Source: an uncultured Flavobacteriaceae bacterium
GTDB lineage: Bacteria; Bacteroidota; Bacteroidia; Flavobacteriales; Flavobacteriaceae
DNA: 60,171 nucleotides
Assembly: GCA_938073895.1 (NCBI GenBank)
Contig: CALJFB010000009.1
Coordinates: forward strand, 1 to 60,171
Direction of reading: 5' to 3'
Shown: piece by piece, positions 43,287 to 54,282 of the stretch
Numbering within the stretch: the stretch's first letter is position 1
Layout: every line of letters begins with the position of its first letter
Notes under the pieces: model-generated
The model's input: only the letters and a program-made list of their open reading frames with translations
Database searches by the model: none
What the model was told of the DNA's origin: nothing
Made by a program: the position numbers and the translations under genes

Positions 43287-43897
43287 TAAAACAAATGTGG
43301 TTTTAGTTTAAATAAATTTACTACATCTTGCGTTTTTGGATCTATATTCCAAGTACCAAAACCTAAATCGAAAGCTGCATCTGTATTTTCTGTAGTATCG
43401 TCTATAAAAACACAGTCTTTAGCTTTTAGATTGTTGTCTGCTAAAACAAACTCGTAAATACTATGGTCTGGTTTACGCATGTTTACTTCGTGAGATAAAT
43501 AGAACTTATCAAAACAGGTTTTAAATTCTTCGTAAAACAATACGTTTTCTTTTATAAAATCTATATGAAGTTCGTTAGTGTTGCTTAATAAAATTAATTT
43601 GTAGCTTCCAGAAGCTTTAAGTTCTTGCAACCATTCTAATCTATGTTTTGGGAAATCCAGAATAATAAAATTCCAAGCCTCTATAATTTGTTTTCTTGAT
43701 AGTTTTTTAAAATTAGCAGCATAGAAATCTAAAAATTCTTCGGTTTCCATAAAACCTTGCTCATAAAGTGAGTTTATAGCTGTTAATTCTTCAGGAAATT
43801 CGTCTAATCCAAATAGATTTAATGCATTTTTATATGCGCCTTCTTTATCTAAATTAATGAATACATCTCCAAAATCGAATACTAATGTTGTTATCAT
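43286..43897 (-). CDS. HAD superfamily hydrolase
   Basis: A 203-residue HAD subfamily IA phosphatase-like enzyme. The nucleophile motif I is VFDFGDVFIN (aspartate 8; the usual second aspartate is G), motif II LLSNTN, motif III lysine in NMRKPDHSIYE, and motif IV VFIDDTTEN. Absence of the second motif-I aspartate occurs in many members of this branch, so it is not proof of inactivity. The substrate is unknown. Confidence 0.87.
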   Translation of the reverse strand: MITTLVFDFGDVFINLDKEGAYKNALNLFGLDEFPEELTAINSLYEQGFMETEEFLDFYAANFKKLSRKQIIEAWNFIILDFPKHRLEWLQELKASGSYKLILLSNTNELHIDFIKENVLFYEEFKTCFDKFYLSHEVNMRKPDHSIYEFVLADNNLKAKDCVFIDDTTENTDAAFDLGFGTWNIDPKTQDVVNLFKLKPHLF

Positions 43898-43976
43898 TTT
43901 GTGTTAGTTTTATAGTTTGTAGTCGTTAGACTTATTTTTATGTTTTGATTTTCTACGTACTAATTTTGTGTTTCTT

Positions 43977-44047
43977 CGTCATTTCGACTTTGGAGAAATT
44001 ACATAATATATTAGTTGATTGTATGGTTTCTCGATACCTCGAAATGA
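43977..44047. repeat. Intergenic inverted repeat of the TCATTTCGA type
   Basis: The left arm CGTCATTTCGACTTTGGAGA begins at 43977 and the right arm, ending at 44047, reads TTTCTCGATACCTCGAAATG and one further A. They pair with a few mismatches around a 27-base AT-rich middle. Similar TCATTTCGA/TCGAAATGA repeats are common between genes in flavobacteria. It lies just downstream of the 44057 gene and could act in RNA stability or be a mobile remnant. Confidence 0.6.
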
Positions 44048-44056
44048 AATGTTTTT

Positions 44057-44809
44057 TTATCTCATCCAGCCTTCAATAACGTAGTTTTTTTCTAAAAGTT
44101 TAATGTTTTTTTCGCCATTTGTTGAAATAAACCAAATTTCGAATCTTGTGCCATAAGGTTTTTCCCAATCGCCTTCATAAATTGTAAAATCATTTACAGT
44201 TCCAAATTTCTTAAATTTCCCTTTTGTATTTGGAATCTCAAGTCTTGTAGAATACATTAATTCAGATGACGATAATTCTGTTTCTTTAGTTATTTCGAAT
44301 GCTTTTATATAAACGTAACCACTTTTGTCTGTCTTAAGCCATAAATCGTATTCAAATAATCCAGGTTGAAAAGAGTTGTAAAGCTGAAATGATATATTGT
44401 TTTTATTCAAACTAAAAATGCTATCACTTTTATGAGCTCTTAGGTTTTGATTATAGCCTAAATTAATTGGATATTCTAGGTTTACAATTTTAGGTAGTTC
44501 TAAATTGTTGGCAAAAGTATCTGTTGGAGCATAAAGAGCTAAAAAAACTATAAAGAAAATTAGCGTAATAAAACCAATAATTAAACTTGCTAATTGAGTT
44601 ATGGCAATAAACCATTTCTTTATATAAAGATGATAACTTCCAGATATTAAAAGTAGGAGAGCAGATATTAAGTATAAAAAGCCAATAGAATTTACTAAAA
44701 CTTTATTTGTAGAAAATGAAATATTTAAGAAAATAATTGAAAATAAAAAGAATGCGACTAATAGAATCCACCATTTTTTTAAAAGATATGCTTTTACCTT
44801 TTTAATCAT
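44057..44809 (-). CDS. Hypothetical membrane-anchored protein
   Basis: I do not recognise this 250-residue protein. After a short basic N-terminus (MIKKVKAYLLKKWW) there are three hydrophobic segments within the first about 95 residues. A soluble domain of about 150 residues follows, predicted outside, containing aromatic strands and FGTVNDFTIYEGDWEKPYGTRFEIWF. ATG 44824 (MKIIEMIKK) is an alternative start; both overlap the ribD stop by a few bases, so coupling with ribD is likely but may be only positional. The exported domain looks like a ligand-binding or surface beta domain; nothing more can be said. Confidence 0.7.
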   Translation of the reverse strand: MIKKVKAYLLKKWWILLVAFFLFSIIFLNISFSTNKVLVNSIGFLYLISALLLLISGSYHLYIKKWFIAITQLASLIIGFITLIFFIVFLALYAPTDTFANNLELPKIVNLEYPINLGYNQNLRAHKSDSIFSLNKNNISFQLYNSFQPGLFEYDLWLKTDKSGYVYIKAFEITKETELSSSELMYSTRLEIPNTKGKFKKFGTVNDFTIYEGDWEKPYGTRFEIWFISTNGEKNIKLLEKNYVIEGWMR

Positions 44810-45815
44810 TTCTATTATTTTCATATATCTCCAAAACATCATCTAAAATATATTCAGAATTTAAAAGGTTGCCATTAAGTTGTGGTGTTTTTGTTCCGTT
44901 TTTAAATAGTGCTTTTCCTTTAAAAATTCGAGCTTCGTCCCAAAGATTTTGGTCTATAAAAGTTTGAAGCGTTTGCAATCCACCTTCAATTATAATAGAG
45001 TTTATATTTTTAGAATGTAAAATAGAACAGATTTGTTGTGCTAATGGTTTTAAAAAATCACAGTTGTCTTTAGATATCACTAAAGTTTCAGCTTCAGAAT
45101 TAAAAACAGCTAAGTTCTTATCTAATTTCAGTTTTCTATCTAAAACAACTCTAATGGGATTTTTTCCAGAATAATTTCTAACTGTTAAACTTGGATTGTC
45201 TTGTGTAACCGTATTTGTACCCACTAAAATAGCTTGCTCTTCTGCGCGCCATTTATGGACTAAAGTTCTTGAATACGGATTAGTAATCCAAACTGGTTTT
45301 TGTTCGTTTTTAGTTTCGGGACTTAAAAAACCATCTTTACTTTGTGCCCATTTTAAAATAATATAAGGACGTTTTTTATTATGAAACGTAAAAAATCTTT
45401 TGTGATGTGCTTTACAATTGTCTTCTAAAATTCCAATAGTTACATTGCAATTGGCAGCCAATAATTTTTGAATGCCTTTTCCTGCAACTTGCGGATTATC
45501 GTCTACACAACCAATTACAATGTTTTTTATGCCTTTTTCTATAATTAAATGGCTGCAAGGTGGCGTTTTGCCATAATGACTACAAGGTTCTAAAGTAACA
45601 TAAATGGTGCTTTTTTCTAGTAAAGTTTGGTCTTTTACACTATTTATAGCGTTAACTTCGGCGTGATTTCCACCATAAGAACTTGTAAAGCCTTCGCCTA
45701 TAATTTTATTATTGCAAACAATTACAGCACCAACCATAGGATTAGGTCTTGTGGTTCCTAAACCATACTTGGCAATTTGCAAAGCGCGCTGCATATATGT
45801 ATTGTGGTTGCTCAA
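44802..45815 (-). CDS. ribD: Bifunctional riboflavin biosynthesis deaminase/reductase RibD
   Basis: A 337-residue enzyme for the second and third steps of riboflavin synthesis. The N-terminal cytidine-deaminase-like domain binds zinc through HAE (51-53) and PCSHYGKTPPC (77-87). The C-terminal reductase domain has PYIILKWAQSKDGF, TVTQDNPSLTVR and IIEGGLQTLQTFI. Length and order are normal. No other rib genes are in the window and no FMN riboswitch is seen ahead of it. It is 4 bases after the LEA14-like gene. Confidence 0.95.
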   Translation of the reverse strand: MSNHNTYMQRALQIAKYGLGTTRPNPMVGAVIVCNNKIIGEGFTSSYGGNHAEVNAINSVKDQTLLEKSTIYVTLEPCSHYGKTPPCSHLIIEKGIKNIVIGCVDDNPQVAGKGIQKLLAANCNVTIGILEDNCKAHHKRFFTFHNKKRPYIILKWAQSKDGFLSPETKNEQKPVWITNPYSRTLVHKWRAEEQAILVGTNTVTQDNPSLTVRNYSGKNPIRVVLDRKLKLDKNLAVFNSEAETLVISKDNCDFLKPLAQQICSILHSKNINSIIIEGGLQTLQTFIDQNLWDEARIFKGKALFKNGTKTPQLNGNLLNSEYILDDVLEIYENNRND

Positions 45816-45819
45816 AATA

Positions 45820-46275
45820 TTAGAATTTTAATTTAATATCTTCGGTTTTGTCTACGGCATAAGTGTGCGAAAATCCAAATACTTTGTATTTAATATCGCC
45901 TTTATATTGCACTTTTATTTTTTTAGAAAACAAGCTGCCAAGTAATCCGCCTAAGTTATTATTACTATATAAACTATCTGTTGGGATTTTTGCGGTTAAC
46001 GGAATAGTAAAATCCTTTTTTGCAGGCACATTAAACGATTTTGACGATACGTGAGCAATCTGGTTTCCATTAACAAAAACAATTATACCTTCGGTTTCTA
46101 ATTGGCCACTAACATTGTTTGGGTTACTAAATATTGCCTCTGCAGTAACCGTAATTAATTTTGAAGTAGAATCTGTAACTTCAATATTTTTAACCGAAAT
46201 AAACTCAGGTTTTTTGTTTACAGAGCAACTTATAATAGTTAAGAAAAGTGTTGATAATAATAAGAAATGTTTCAT
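45820..46275 (-). CDS. LEA type 2 (LEA14-like) family lipoprotein
   Basis: A 151-residue lipoprotein: signal MKHFLLLSTLFLTIISCS with lipobox cysteine 17. The single beta-sandwich domain (FISVKNIEVTDSTSKLITVTAEAIFSNPNN, then NVPAKKDFTIPLTAKIP) matches LEA14/WHy domains, which are exported in bacteria and may protect proteins in drought- or stress-like conditions. Function here is unknown. Confidence 0.8.
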   Translation of the reverse strand: MKHFLLLSTLFLTIISCSVNKKPEFISVKNIEVTDSTSKLITVTAEAIFSNPNNVSGQLETEGIIVFVNGNQIAHVSSKSFNVPAKKDFTIPLTAKIPTDSLYSNNNLGGLLGSLFSKKIKVQYKGDIKYKVFGFSHTYAVDKTEDIKLKF

Positions 46276-46327
46276 CTATAAAAAAATTAATTGCTGTATC
46301 TTGAGCTCGTAAAATTACCATTTTAAA

Positions 46328-46819
46328 GTGAAGAAAAATAATATCATTATAAGAGAAATTGAGCAAAAGGATAATGCGCAAATAGAACAGGTTATTAGAG
46401 ACTGTTTTGTGGAATATAATTTGCCTTTAACAGGAACCGCATACGAAGATCCTGAAACCAAGCAACTATTTGAAGCTTACACAAATAAAAACGAAAGTTA
46501 TTTTGTTATTTCCAATAACGATGTTGTTTTAGGTGGCGCAGGATTAAAACCATTACCAGGATTAGAAACTACAGTTTGCGAATTACAGAAAATGTATTTC
46601 TCGTCTAAAATTAGAGGTTTGGGTTTGGGTAAACAGTTGTTTCAAAAATGTTTAGACCAAGCTAAAAGATTAGGTTATAAACAAGTTTATATAGAAACTA
46701 TAAAGGAATTACAAGCTGCAGTTCATATTTATGAATCTTTTGGATTTAAACATTTAGATAAACCAATGGGAGAAACCGGACATTTTTCTTGTGGAATTTG
46801 GATGGTTAAGGAGATTTAG
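46328..46819 (+). CDS. GNAT family N-acetyltransferase (GTG start)
   Basis: A 163-residue acetyltransferase. ELQKMYFSSKIRGLGLGKQLFQKCLDQAKRLGY carries the acetyl-CoA loop (RGLGLG), followed by YIETIKELQAAVHIYESFGF. No ATG fits the start of the conserved region, so GTG 46328 (MKKNNIIIREIEQKDN) is used. The gene is divergent from the LEA14-like gene with only 52 bases between. The substrate is unknown. Confidence 0.85.
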   Translation: MKKNNIIIREIEQKDNAQIEQVIRDCFVEYNLPLTGTAYEDPETKQLFEAYTNKNESYFVISNNDVVLGGAGLKPLPGLETTVCELQKMYFSSKIRGLGLGKQLFQKCLDQAKRLGYKQVYIETIKELQAAVHIYESFGFKHLDKPMGETGHFSCGIWMVKEI

Positions 46820-46974
46820 ATAGTAGTTTTTAGCTATAAGTTAACTTTCTAGTTAGCATACAATAGCTTTTTTAGAATCTAAAACAACTACTTAGTTATT
46901 AGTTTTTGGAAAATAAGCTTAATAATTAAAAGCTTTACTAATGTCTAGCTAATAAAATTTGATAAAAATATAAA

Positions 46975-47850
46975 ATGAAATTAAAAGATATAGAACAGTT
47001 ATTTCATAAAGATTTAGATGCTTTGTTTGGTAAAGACGAAGTGTCTCAGTTTTTCTATTGGTGTATAGAATCGTTTTATAATTTATCTCGATTAGATATT
47101 GCATTAGATACTAATTTGTCTATAACTGTAGAAGAGCAACCCATAATTATTAACGCTTTAGAGCAATTAAAACAAGAAAAACCAATTCAGTATATTTTGG
47201 GTAAAACCGAATTTTATGGTTTACCATTTAATGTTACAGAAAACACTTTAATTCCAAGACCAGAAACCGAAGAATTAGTAGCCTTAATTATTGAGAATCT
47301 CCAAAAGAGTAAAACGCTAAAAGCTAATAGTAAAGTGCCAATAAACATATTAGATATTGGAACAGGTTCAGGTTGTATTGCAATTACTTTAGCTAAGAAT
47401 TTACCAAACGCAAAAGTGTTTGCGTTAGATGTAAGTAGCGAGGCTTTAAAAATTGCAAAATCCAATGCGAAATTAAACCATGTAGATATTACGTTTATAG
47501 CGCAAAGCATTTTAGAAGATTTTAATTTAGAAACTAAATTCGATATTATAGTTTCTAATCCGCCATACGTTAGAGAATTAGAAAAAGTTGAAATAAAGCC
47601 AAACGTTTTAAATAACGAACCACATTTGGCGTTGTTTGTTGAAGATAATAATCCACTAATTTTTTATAAAGCCATTACCGAGTTTGCCGAAAAACAATTA
47701 ACTAAAAACGGACAATTGTATTTTGAAATTAACGAGTATTTAGGTGTGGAAATGAAGCGGTTAGTAGCTAATTATGCATTTGAAAACATAGAAATTATAA
47801 AAGATATGTTTGAGAAAGATAGAATGTTGAAGGCTGAGTTTATTGGTTAG
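46975..47850 (+). CDS. prmC: Peptide chain release factor N5-glutamine methyltransferase PrmC
   Basis: A 291-residue enzyme methylating the GGQ glutamine of release factors. The N-terminal helical domain includes PIQYILGKTEFYG. TLIPRPETEELV follows, then SAM motif ILDIGTGSGCIAITLA, and the glutamine-binding NPPY at 195-198 (IIVSNPPYVRE). Length is normal. The spacing before the next gene (190 bases) suggests it is transcribed alone or has a weak promoter downstream. Confidence 0.95.
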   Translation: MKLKDIEQLFHKDLDALFGKDEVSQFFYWCIESFYNLSRLDIALDTNLSITVEEQPIIINALEQLKQEKPIQYILGKTEFYGLPFNVTENTLIPRPETEELVALIIENLQKSKTLKANSKVPINILDIGTGSGCIAITLAKNLPNAKVFALDVSSEALKIAKSNAKLNHVDITFIAQSILEDFNLETKFDIIVSNPPYVRELEKVEIKPNVLNNEPHLALFVEDNNPLIFYKAITEFAEKQLTKNGQLYFEINEYLGVEMKRLVANYAFENIEIIKDMFEKDRMLKAEFIG

Positions 47851-48040
47851 TTTTAAAACAATTAAAAATTTGAAACTTAGTTAATTTGAAAAAATAAAAT
47901 TAAGTAATAAATAAAAAGTCAATTAAAATAAGAAATATCGGGTTAAGCTAGTCTTAGACCAATAGTAAAATTAACACACAAAATATATTCCAACAGTTTC
48001 TTTTTCTTTAGAAAGGAAACAAACAACAAAAGATTAATAA

Positions 48041-48622
48041 ATGAAAAACATAGCTGTATTTTGTGGTTCAAGTTTAGGAACCGACCAAAGCATAATAGAT
48101 AGTACATATAACCTAGGTATAACCTTAGCTGCTAAAAATATTACTTTAGTTTATGGCGGTGCAAGAATAGGTTTAATGGGAAAAGTGGCACAAGGTGTTT
48201 TAGACAAAAAAGGTAAAGTAATAGGAATTATACCAGAGTTTTTACAAACCCGCGAAATTGTCTCAAACGATTTAACCGAGCTTATTACCACAAGTAATAT
48301 GCACGACAGAAAAGTAATTATGTACGAAAAAAGCGACGGTTTTATAATTATTCCTGGCGGATTTGGTACAATGGACGAATTTTTCGAAATCTCTACTTGG
48401 GGACAATTAGGTCTACACTCTAAACCCATTGGTATTTTAAATACAAACGGTTATTACAACGATTTAATAAAACAAATTAAAAAAATGGTAGACATAGGTT
48501 TTTTAGCCGAAGCCAATTATAATGCTATTTTAGTCAGTAATACCATAGAAGATTTGTTAGAACAAATGGCAAATTTTAAACCATTACCAAAACCAGAATG
48601 GCTAGACGTTTCTAAATTATAA
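48041..48622 (+). CDS. LOG family protein (TIGR00730, Rossmann-fold nucleotide hydrolase)
   Basis: A 193-residue protein with the lysine decarboxylase-like LOG fold. The family motifs are LVYGGARIGLMGKVA, the MHDRK element at 87-91, and PGGFGTMDE at 105-113. LOG proteins release free cytokinin-type bases from nucleoside 5'-monophosphates; in bacteria the physiological substrate is often AMP-like and the role unclear. It lies about 100 bases ahead of ligA. Confidence 0.9.
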   Translation: MKNIAVFCGSSLGTDQSIIDSTYNLGITLAAKNITLVYGGARIGLMGKVAQGVLDKKGKVIGIIPEFLQTREIVSNDLTELITTSNMHDRKVIMYEKSDGFIIIPGGFGTMDEFFEISTWGQLGLHSKPIGILNTNGYYNDLIKQIKKMVDIGFLAEANYNAILVSNTIEDLLEQMANFKPLPKPEWLDVSKL

Positions 48623-48717
48623 ATTTTGGGGCGCAATATCTTGTTACGACGCAACAGATAATTACTTTTGCTACAAGTTTAAAATAAAAGATAATTTGTT
48701 GGATATATTAGATATAA

Positions 48718-50721
<2,004 letters not shown>

Positions 50722-50955
50722 AACTTTCATTTATTTCCCAAATTTAAAGCGTAAAATATTAAAATTACAAATTGTTAAATTTGTTTTATAGCTGCCTACT
50801 TGTTTCTATTTATATAATATTGTGGCTAACTATTTACAATTTGAATCTTACTCTAAAATTATAATAAATATAATGATGAGGTTTTTATTTTAAATATTCT
50901 AAGCGCAAATAGTTACTTTTTTGTATTGCTTGTTTGTGTTTTGTCGTATTTTAAA

Positions 50956-51873
50956 TTAAACAGCTAAGGCTTTTCCGTTAGAGTTTAGTTTTTTATTAGA
51001 ACTAAAGGTAAAGTCTACACGACCTAAATTTACACCATAACAACCAACTTGATTAACCAAAGTTTCTTTTCCAGCGCTGTTAATTACTTGTGTAGGTTTA
51101 TCTAAAAAAGTATGTGTATGTCCGCCAATAATTAAGTCAATATCTTTAGTTTTTTTAGCTAAAGTAATATCGCAAATTTTGTCTGGTTTTCTGGTGTATT
51201 TATAACCTAAATGGGATAAGCAAATAATTAAATCGCAGTTTAAATTTTCTTTTAAAATTCGTGCTTGATCTTGTGCAATTTCTATTGGATCTAGGTAAGT
51301 GGTTTCTTTGTAAAGTCTTTTGTCTACCAAGCCATCTAATTCTACACCAAGACCAAAAACACCTATTTTTAAACCACTTTTTGTAAATACTTTATGTGGA
51401 AGCGTTTTTCCATCCATTATAGTATTCTTAAAATTATAGTTAGCAGATAAAAAATCGAATTTAGCATGCGGTAATTGCGTATATAATCCATCTATACCAT
51501 TGTCAAAATCATGATTTCCTATTGTAATAGCATCATATTTAAGCTTGCTCATTAATTTAAACTCTAATTCGCCACCATAATAGTTAAAATATGGTGTGCC
51601 TTGAAAAATATCGCCAGCATCTAAGAGTAATGTGTTTGGATTTTCTTTTCTGATTTGTTCTATTAAAGTAGCACGTCTTGCAAAACCACCAAGATTTGGA
51701 TATTTTCCATCGTCTGCAGGAAAAGCATCAATATGGCTGTGTACATCGTTGGTATGTAATATGGTTATTTTTTTATTAGAAATGCTATGTGCACAAGATT
51801 GTAAACCAAAACTTCCAAAAGTTAATAGAGAAGACGCTACTGCAGATTTTTTTATAAATTGTCTACGTTTCAT
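50956..51873 (-). CDS. Metallophosphatase (5'-nucleotidase N-terminal domain) with twin-arginine signal
   Basis: A 305-residue exported metallophosphoesterase: it matches the catalytic half of UshA-type 5'-nucleotidases. The metal ligands are in TILHTNDVHSHID, DAGDIFQGT, IGNHDFD and GGHTHTF. The signal peptide begins MKRRQFIKKSAVASSLLTFG: a twin-arginine motif (KRRQFIKK) followed by a lipobox-like LQSC, so it may be a Tat-exported lipoprotein. The substrate-binding C-terminal half is encoded separately by the gene just upstream, 2 bases away. Confidence 0.9.
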   Translation of the reverse strand: MKRRQFIKKSAVASSLLTFGSFGLQSCAHSISNKKITILHTNDVHSHIDAFPADDGKYPNLGGFARRATLIEQIRKENPNTLLLDAGDIFQGTPYFNYYGGELEFKLMSKLKYDAITIGNHDFDNGIDGLYTQLPHAKFDFLSANYNFKNTIMDGKTLPHKVFTKSGLKIGVFGLGVELDGLVDKRLYKETTYLDPIEIAQDQARILKENLNCDLIICLSHLGYKYTRKPDKICDITLAKKTKDIDLIIGGHTHTFLDKPTQVINSAGKETLVNQVGCYGVNLGRVDFTFSSNKKLNSNGKALAV

Positions 51874-51875
51874 AA

Positions 51876-52643
51876 TTAATTTAGTTTAATAAATCTGTTA
51901 TCAATTTTAGGTCTAATAGTATCTACTTTGTTAAAATAATCGATTAGCGAATTTCTAATCTTATAATTTATATTATAAATAGTGTCTGCCGCTTTAAAAA
52001 AGTTCATTCTATCTCCGCCAGTTGCTAAATAGTCGCTGGTAGCAACATAATATGCTCTATTTTCTATCGGTTTATGGTTAATGTTTAATTCTTTAATAGA
52101 ATAATCTTTATTTAAAATTAAATTCATGTTAGAAATTGGATGAGCTTTTCTTTCTGTTGCTAGGTAATTAAGTAAACTATCCATTTCTGGTTTTTTAAGC
52201 TTAGCAATAACAATACTGTTTTCAAAAGGCATAACTTGGTAAGCTGTTCTTGCAGAAATTGGCCCTTTAGAAATTACAGATCTAATTCCGCCATGATTTA
52301 ATAAAACAGCATCAATGTCTAATTTTGTTCTAGATTTAAAAATAGGTTGGGCTTGTTTGTAAACCACATCAGCCATAAAATTACCAATAGCTGTGTTTAG
52401 AGCTCTGTTAATTCCATAATCTTTTTTATTATACGTTTCTGGAGCGTAAGCTAAAGTACTATCTAAAGTTTTGTTTAGATGAGTTCTAAAAGGTGCAATA
52501 AAATTATCTATAACTTTATCTGAAGTTATAGTTGTATCAACAGGCGTTGTTTTGCTCTGTTTTTCTACTAAATTAAAGGTGTTTTTTTTACAAGATGTAA
52601 ACATCACAGCAATTAATGCAAATGGTAATAAAATTGTTTTCAT
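51876..52643 (-). CDS. 5'-nucleotidase C-terminal domain lipoprotein
   Basis: A 255-residue protein equal to the substrate-binding domain of UshA-type 5'-nucleotidases. Lipoprotein signal MKTILLPFALIAVMFTSCKK (cysteine 18). Family blocks are ALNTAIGNFMADVVY, VLLNHGGIRS, GPISARTAYQVMPFENSIV and YYVATSDYLATGGDRMNFF. The nucleotide-stacking region is kept. It precedes the metallophosphatase gene by 2 bases, so the two halves of one enzyme are made as separate chains from one operon, apparently with Sec and Tat signals respectively. Confidence 0.9.
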   Translation of the reverse strand: MKTILLPFALIAVMFTSCKKNTFNLVEKQSKTTPVDTTITSDKVIDNFIAPFRTHLNKTLDSTLAYAPETYNKKDYGINRALNTAIGNFMADVVYKQAQPIFKSRTKLDIDAVLLNHGGIRSVISKGPISARTAYQVMPFENSIVIAKLKKPEMDSLLNYLATERKAHPISNMNLILNKDYSIKELNINHKPIENRAYYVATSDYLATGGDRMNFFKAADTIYNINYKIRNSLIDYFNKVDTIRPKIDNRFIKLN

Positions 52644-52765
52644 TATTTAAAAATAGGCAAAATATGTAGAAAGATTTCCTACATTTGTATAACAGCAATT
52701 TAGAATTATTTATTCGTTTAAAAAAATGAGCGCATTCTATTTTGAAGTTTAATTTAAATATGTAA

Positions 52766-53278
52766 ATGTTTTTTAAAGGTTTAAAAGAAAAGTCTATACT
52801 AAAAGCTATCAGTAAGCATAATAATTCCCGACAATTATTAGATGGAAACTCAAAGTTTAAAACAATTGGTTTTTTAATTAATAGTGATGAGGTTTCTATT
52901 ACAGACAAAGAATTAGTTGCTGTTTGTAAAGTTTTTAATGCCAATAATCTAGGTGTGTTATATTATACCAAAATTAGAAAAAAAACAAATATTGAATTAG
53001 GATTAATTTCACCTAAAAATATTGGTTGGAGCGCTGTTTTAAAATTGCCAAAATTAAAGAAATTCTGTCAAACAGAATTTGATGTTTTAATTACTTTAAC
53101 CCAAACAGATTCTATTTATTTAAATGCTATAAATGCGTTTAGTAAAGCAAGATTTAAAGTGTCTACCACTTGTAGTAACGACTATTTAAACGATTTAATA
53201 GTAACAACAACACCATTTGAAGTAAATGTTTTTACTTCAGAATTAAAAAAATATTTAACCATTTTAAATAAGTTATAA
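52766..53278 (+). CDS. DUF6913 family protein
   Basis: A 170-residue soluble protein found, as I recall, just ahead of dapA in many flavobacteria. It opens MFFKGLKEKSILKAISKHNN and continues with a mixed alpha/beta domain (KTIGFLINSDEV, then IGWSAVLKLPKLKKFCQTEFDVLITL). No catalytic motif is obvious. Its stop shares a base with the dapA ATG at 53278, so the two are translationally coupled. Confidence 0.75.
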   Translation: MFFKGLKEKSILKAISKHNNSRQLLDGNSKFKTIGFLINSDEVSITDKELVAVCKVFNANNLGVLYYTKIRKKTNIELGLISPKNIGWSAVLKLPKLKKFCQTEFDVLITLTQTDSIYLNAINAFSKARFKVSTTCSNDYLNDLIVTTTPFEVNVFTSELKKYLTILNKL

Positions 53279-54159
53279 TGATGTCTACACCATTTTTAGG
53301 AACAGGAATAGCAATAGTTACGCCTTTTAAAACAGATAAATCTATAGATTTTGACGCTTTAAAAAATATTGTAGATTTTAATATAGAAAATGGCGTAAAT
53401 TATATTGTAATTTCTGGTACAACCGGAGAAAGTACTACTGTTTCTGCAGACGAGAAAAAGCAAATTACTAAGTTTATTATTAAAGTAGTAAACAATAGAG
53501 TGCCTTTAGTTCTTGGAATTGGAGGAAACGATACACTAAAATTAATTAACGAAATTAAAGCCACGGATTTTACAGGTTTATCTGGAATTTTATCCGTAGC
53601 ACCATATTATAGTAAGCCAACACAAGAAGGCTTTTATCAACATTTTAAGGCTATTTCTAAGATTTGCCCTGTAGATATTATTTTATATAATGTGCCCGGA
53701 AGAACGGCTAAGAATATGGACGCTTATACTACTTTGCGTTTAGCTAAAGAGTTTAAAAATATAGTTGCCGTAAAAGAAGCTGCAAATAATATGGCACAGT
53801 ATTATGAGTTGTTAAAAAATAAACCAGCAGATTTTGCTGTTATTTCTGGCGACGACGATTTAGCTTTAGGTGTAACTTTAGCTGGTGGAGCAGGCGTAAT
53901 ATCTGTAATTGGTCAAGCAATGACTAAAGATTTTTGTGCCATGATTCAATTAGGATTAGAAGGCGAAGTAACAGAAGCTTACAAATTGCATTATAAATTA
54001 ATGGAAATTATAAACTTAATTTTCCAAGAGAATAATCCTTCAGGAATAAAAGCAGTTTTAGAAATCTTAAACTTATGTAAAGCAGAGGTAAGATTACCTT
54101 TAGTAGAAGCTACTCCTGAATTAAAAAATAAGATTAGTACGTTTTTAAAAAACTATTAA
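53278..54159 (+). CDS. dapA: 4-hydroxy-tetrahydrodipicolinate synthase DapA
   Basis: A 293-residue TIM-barrel aldolase of lysine/diaminopimelate synthesis condensing pyruvate with aspartate semialdehyde. Motifs are GTTGESTT, Y137 in LYNVPGRT, and the Schiff-base lysine K166 in AVKEAANN. The start may be ATG 53278 or the ATG at 53281, next to each other (MMSTPFLG). Confidence 0.96.
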   Translation: MMSTPFLGTGIAIVTPFKTDKSIDFDALKNIVDFNIENGVNYIVISGTTGESTTVSADEKKQITKFIIKVVNNRVPLVLGIGGNDTLKLINEIKATDFTGLSGILSVAPYYSKPTQEGFYQHFKAISKICPVDIILYNVPGRTAKNMDAYTTLRLAKEFKNIVAVKEAANNMAQYYELLKNKPADFAVISGDDDLALGVTLAGGAGVISVIGQAMTKDFCAMIQLGLEGEVTEAYKLHYKLMEIINLIFQENNPSGIKAVLEILNLCKAEVRLPLVEATPELKNKISTFLKNY

Positions 54160-54257
54160 CCCATAAAACGTTAAATAATACTTAATCGCACATATAACAA
54201 AGCACATTGTTATAGTTTAGCGTATAAAATATATTTTTTAAATCGATTATATTAACT

Positions 54258-54265
54258 TACTTTTG
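54258..54265 (+). promoter_or_regulatory. -7 box (TACTTTTG) of the bamD operon
   Basis: An exact TAnnTTTG match 17 bases before the ATG at 54283. It probably starts a transcript bamD-omega-coaBC-porD-recN. Confidence 0.55.
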
Positions 54266-54282
54266 CAACCTGTAAATTTTAT

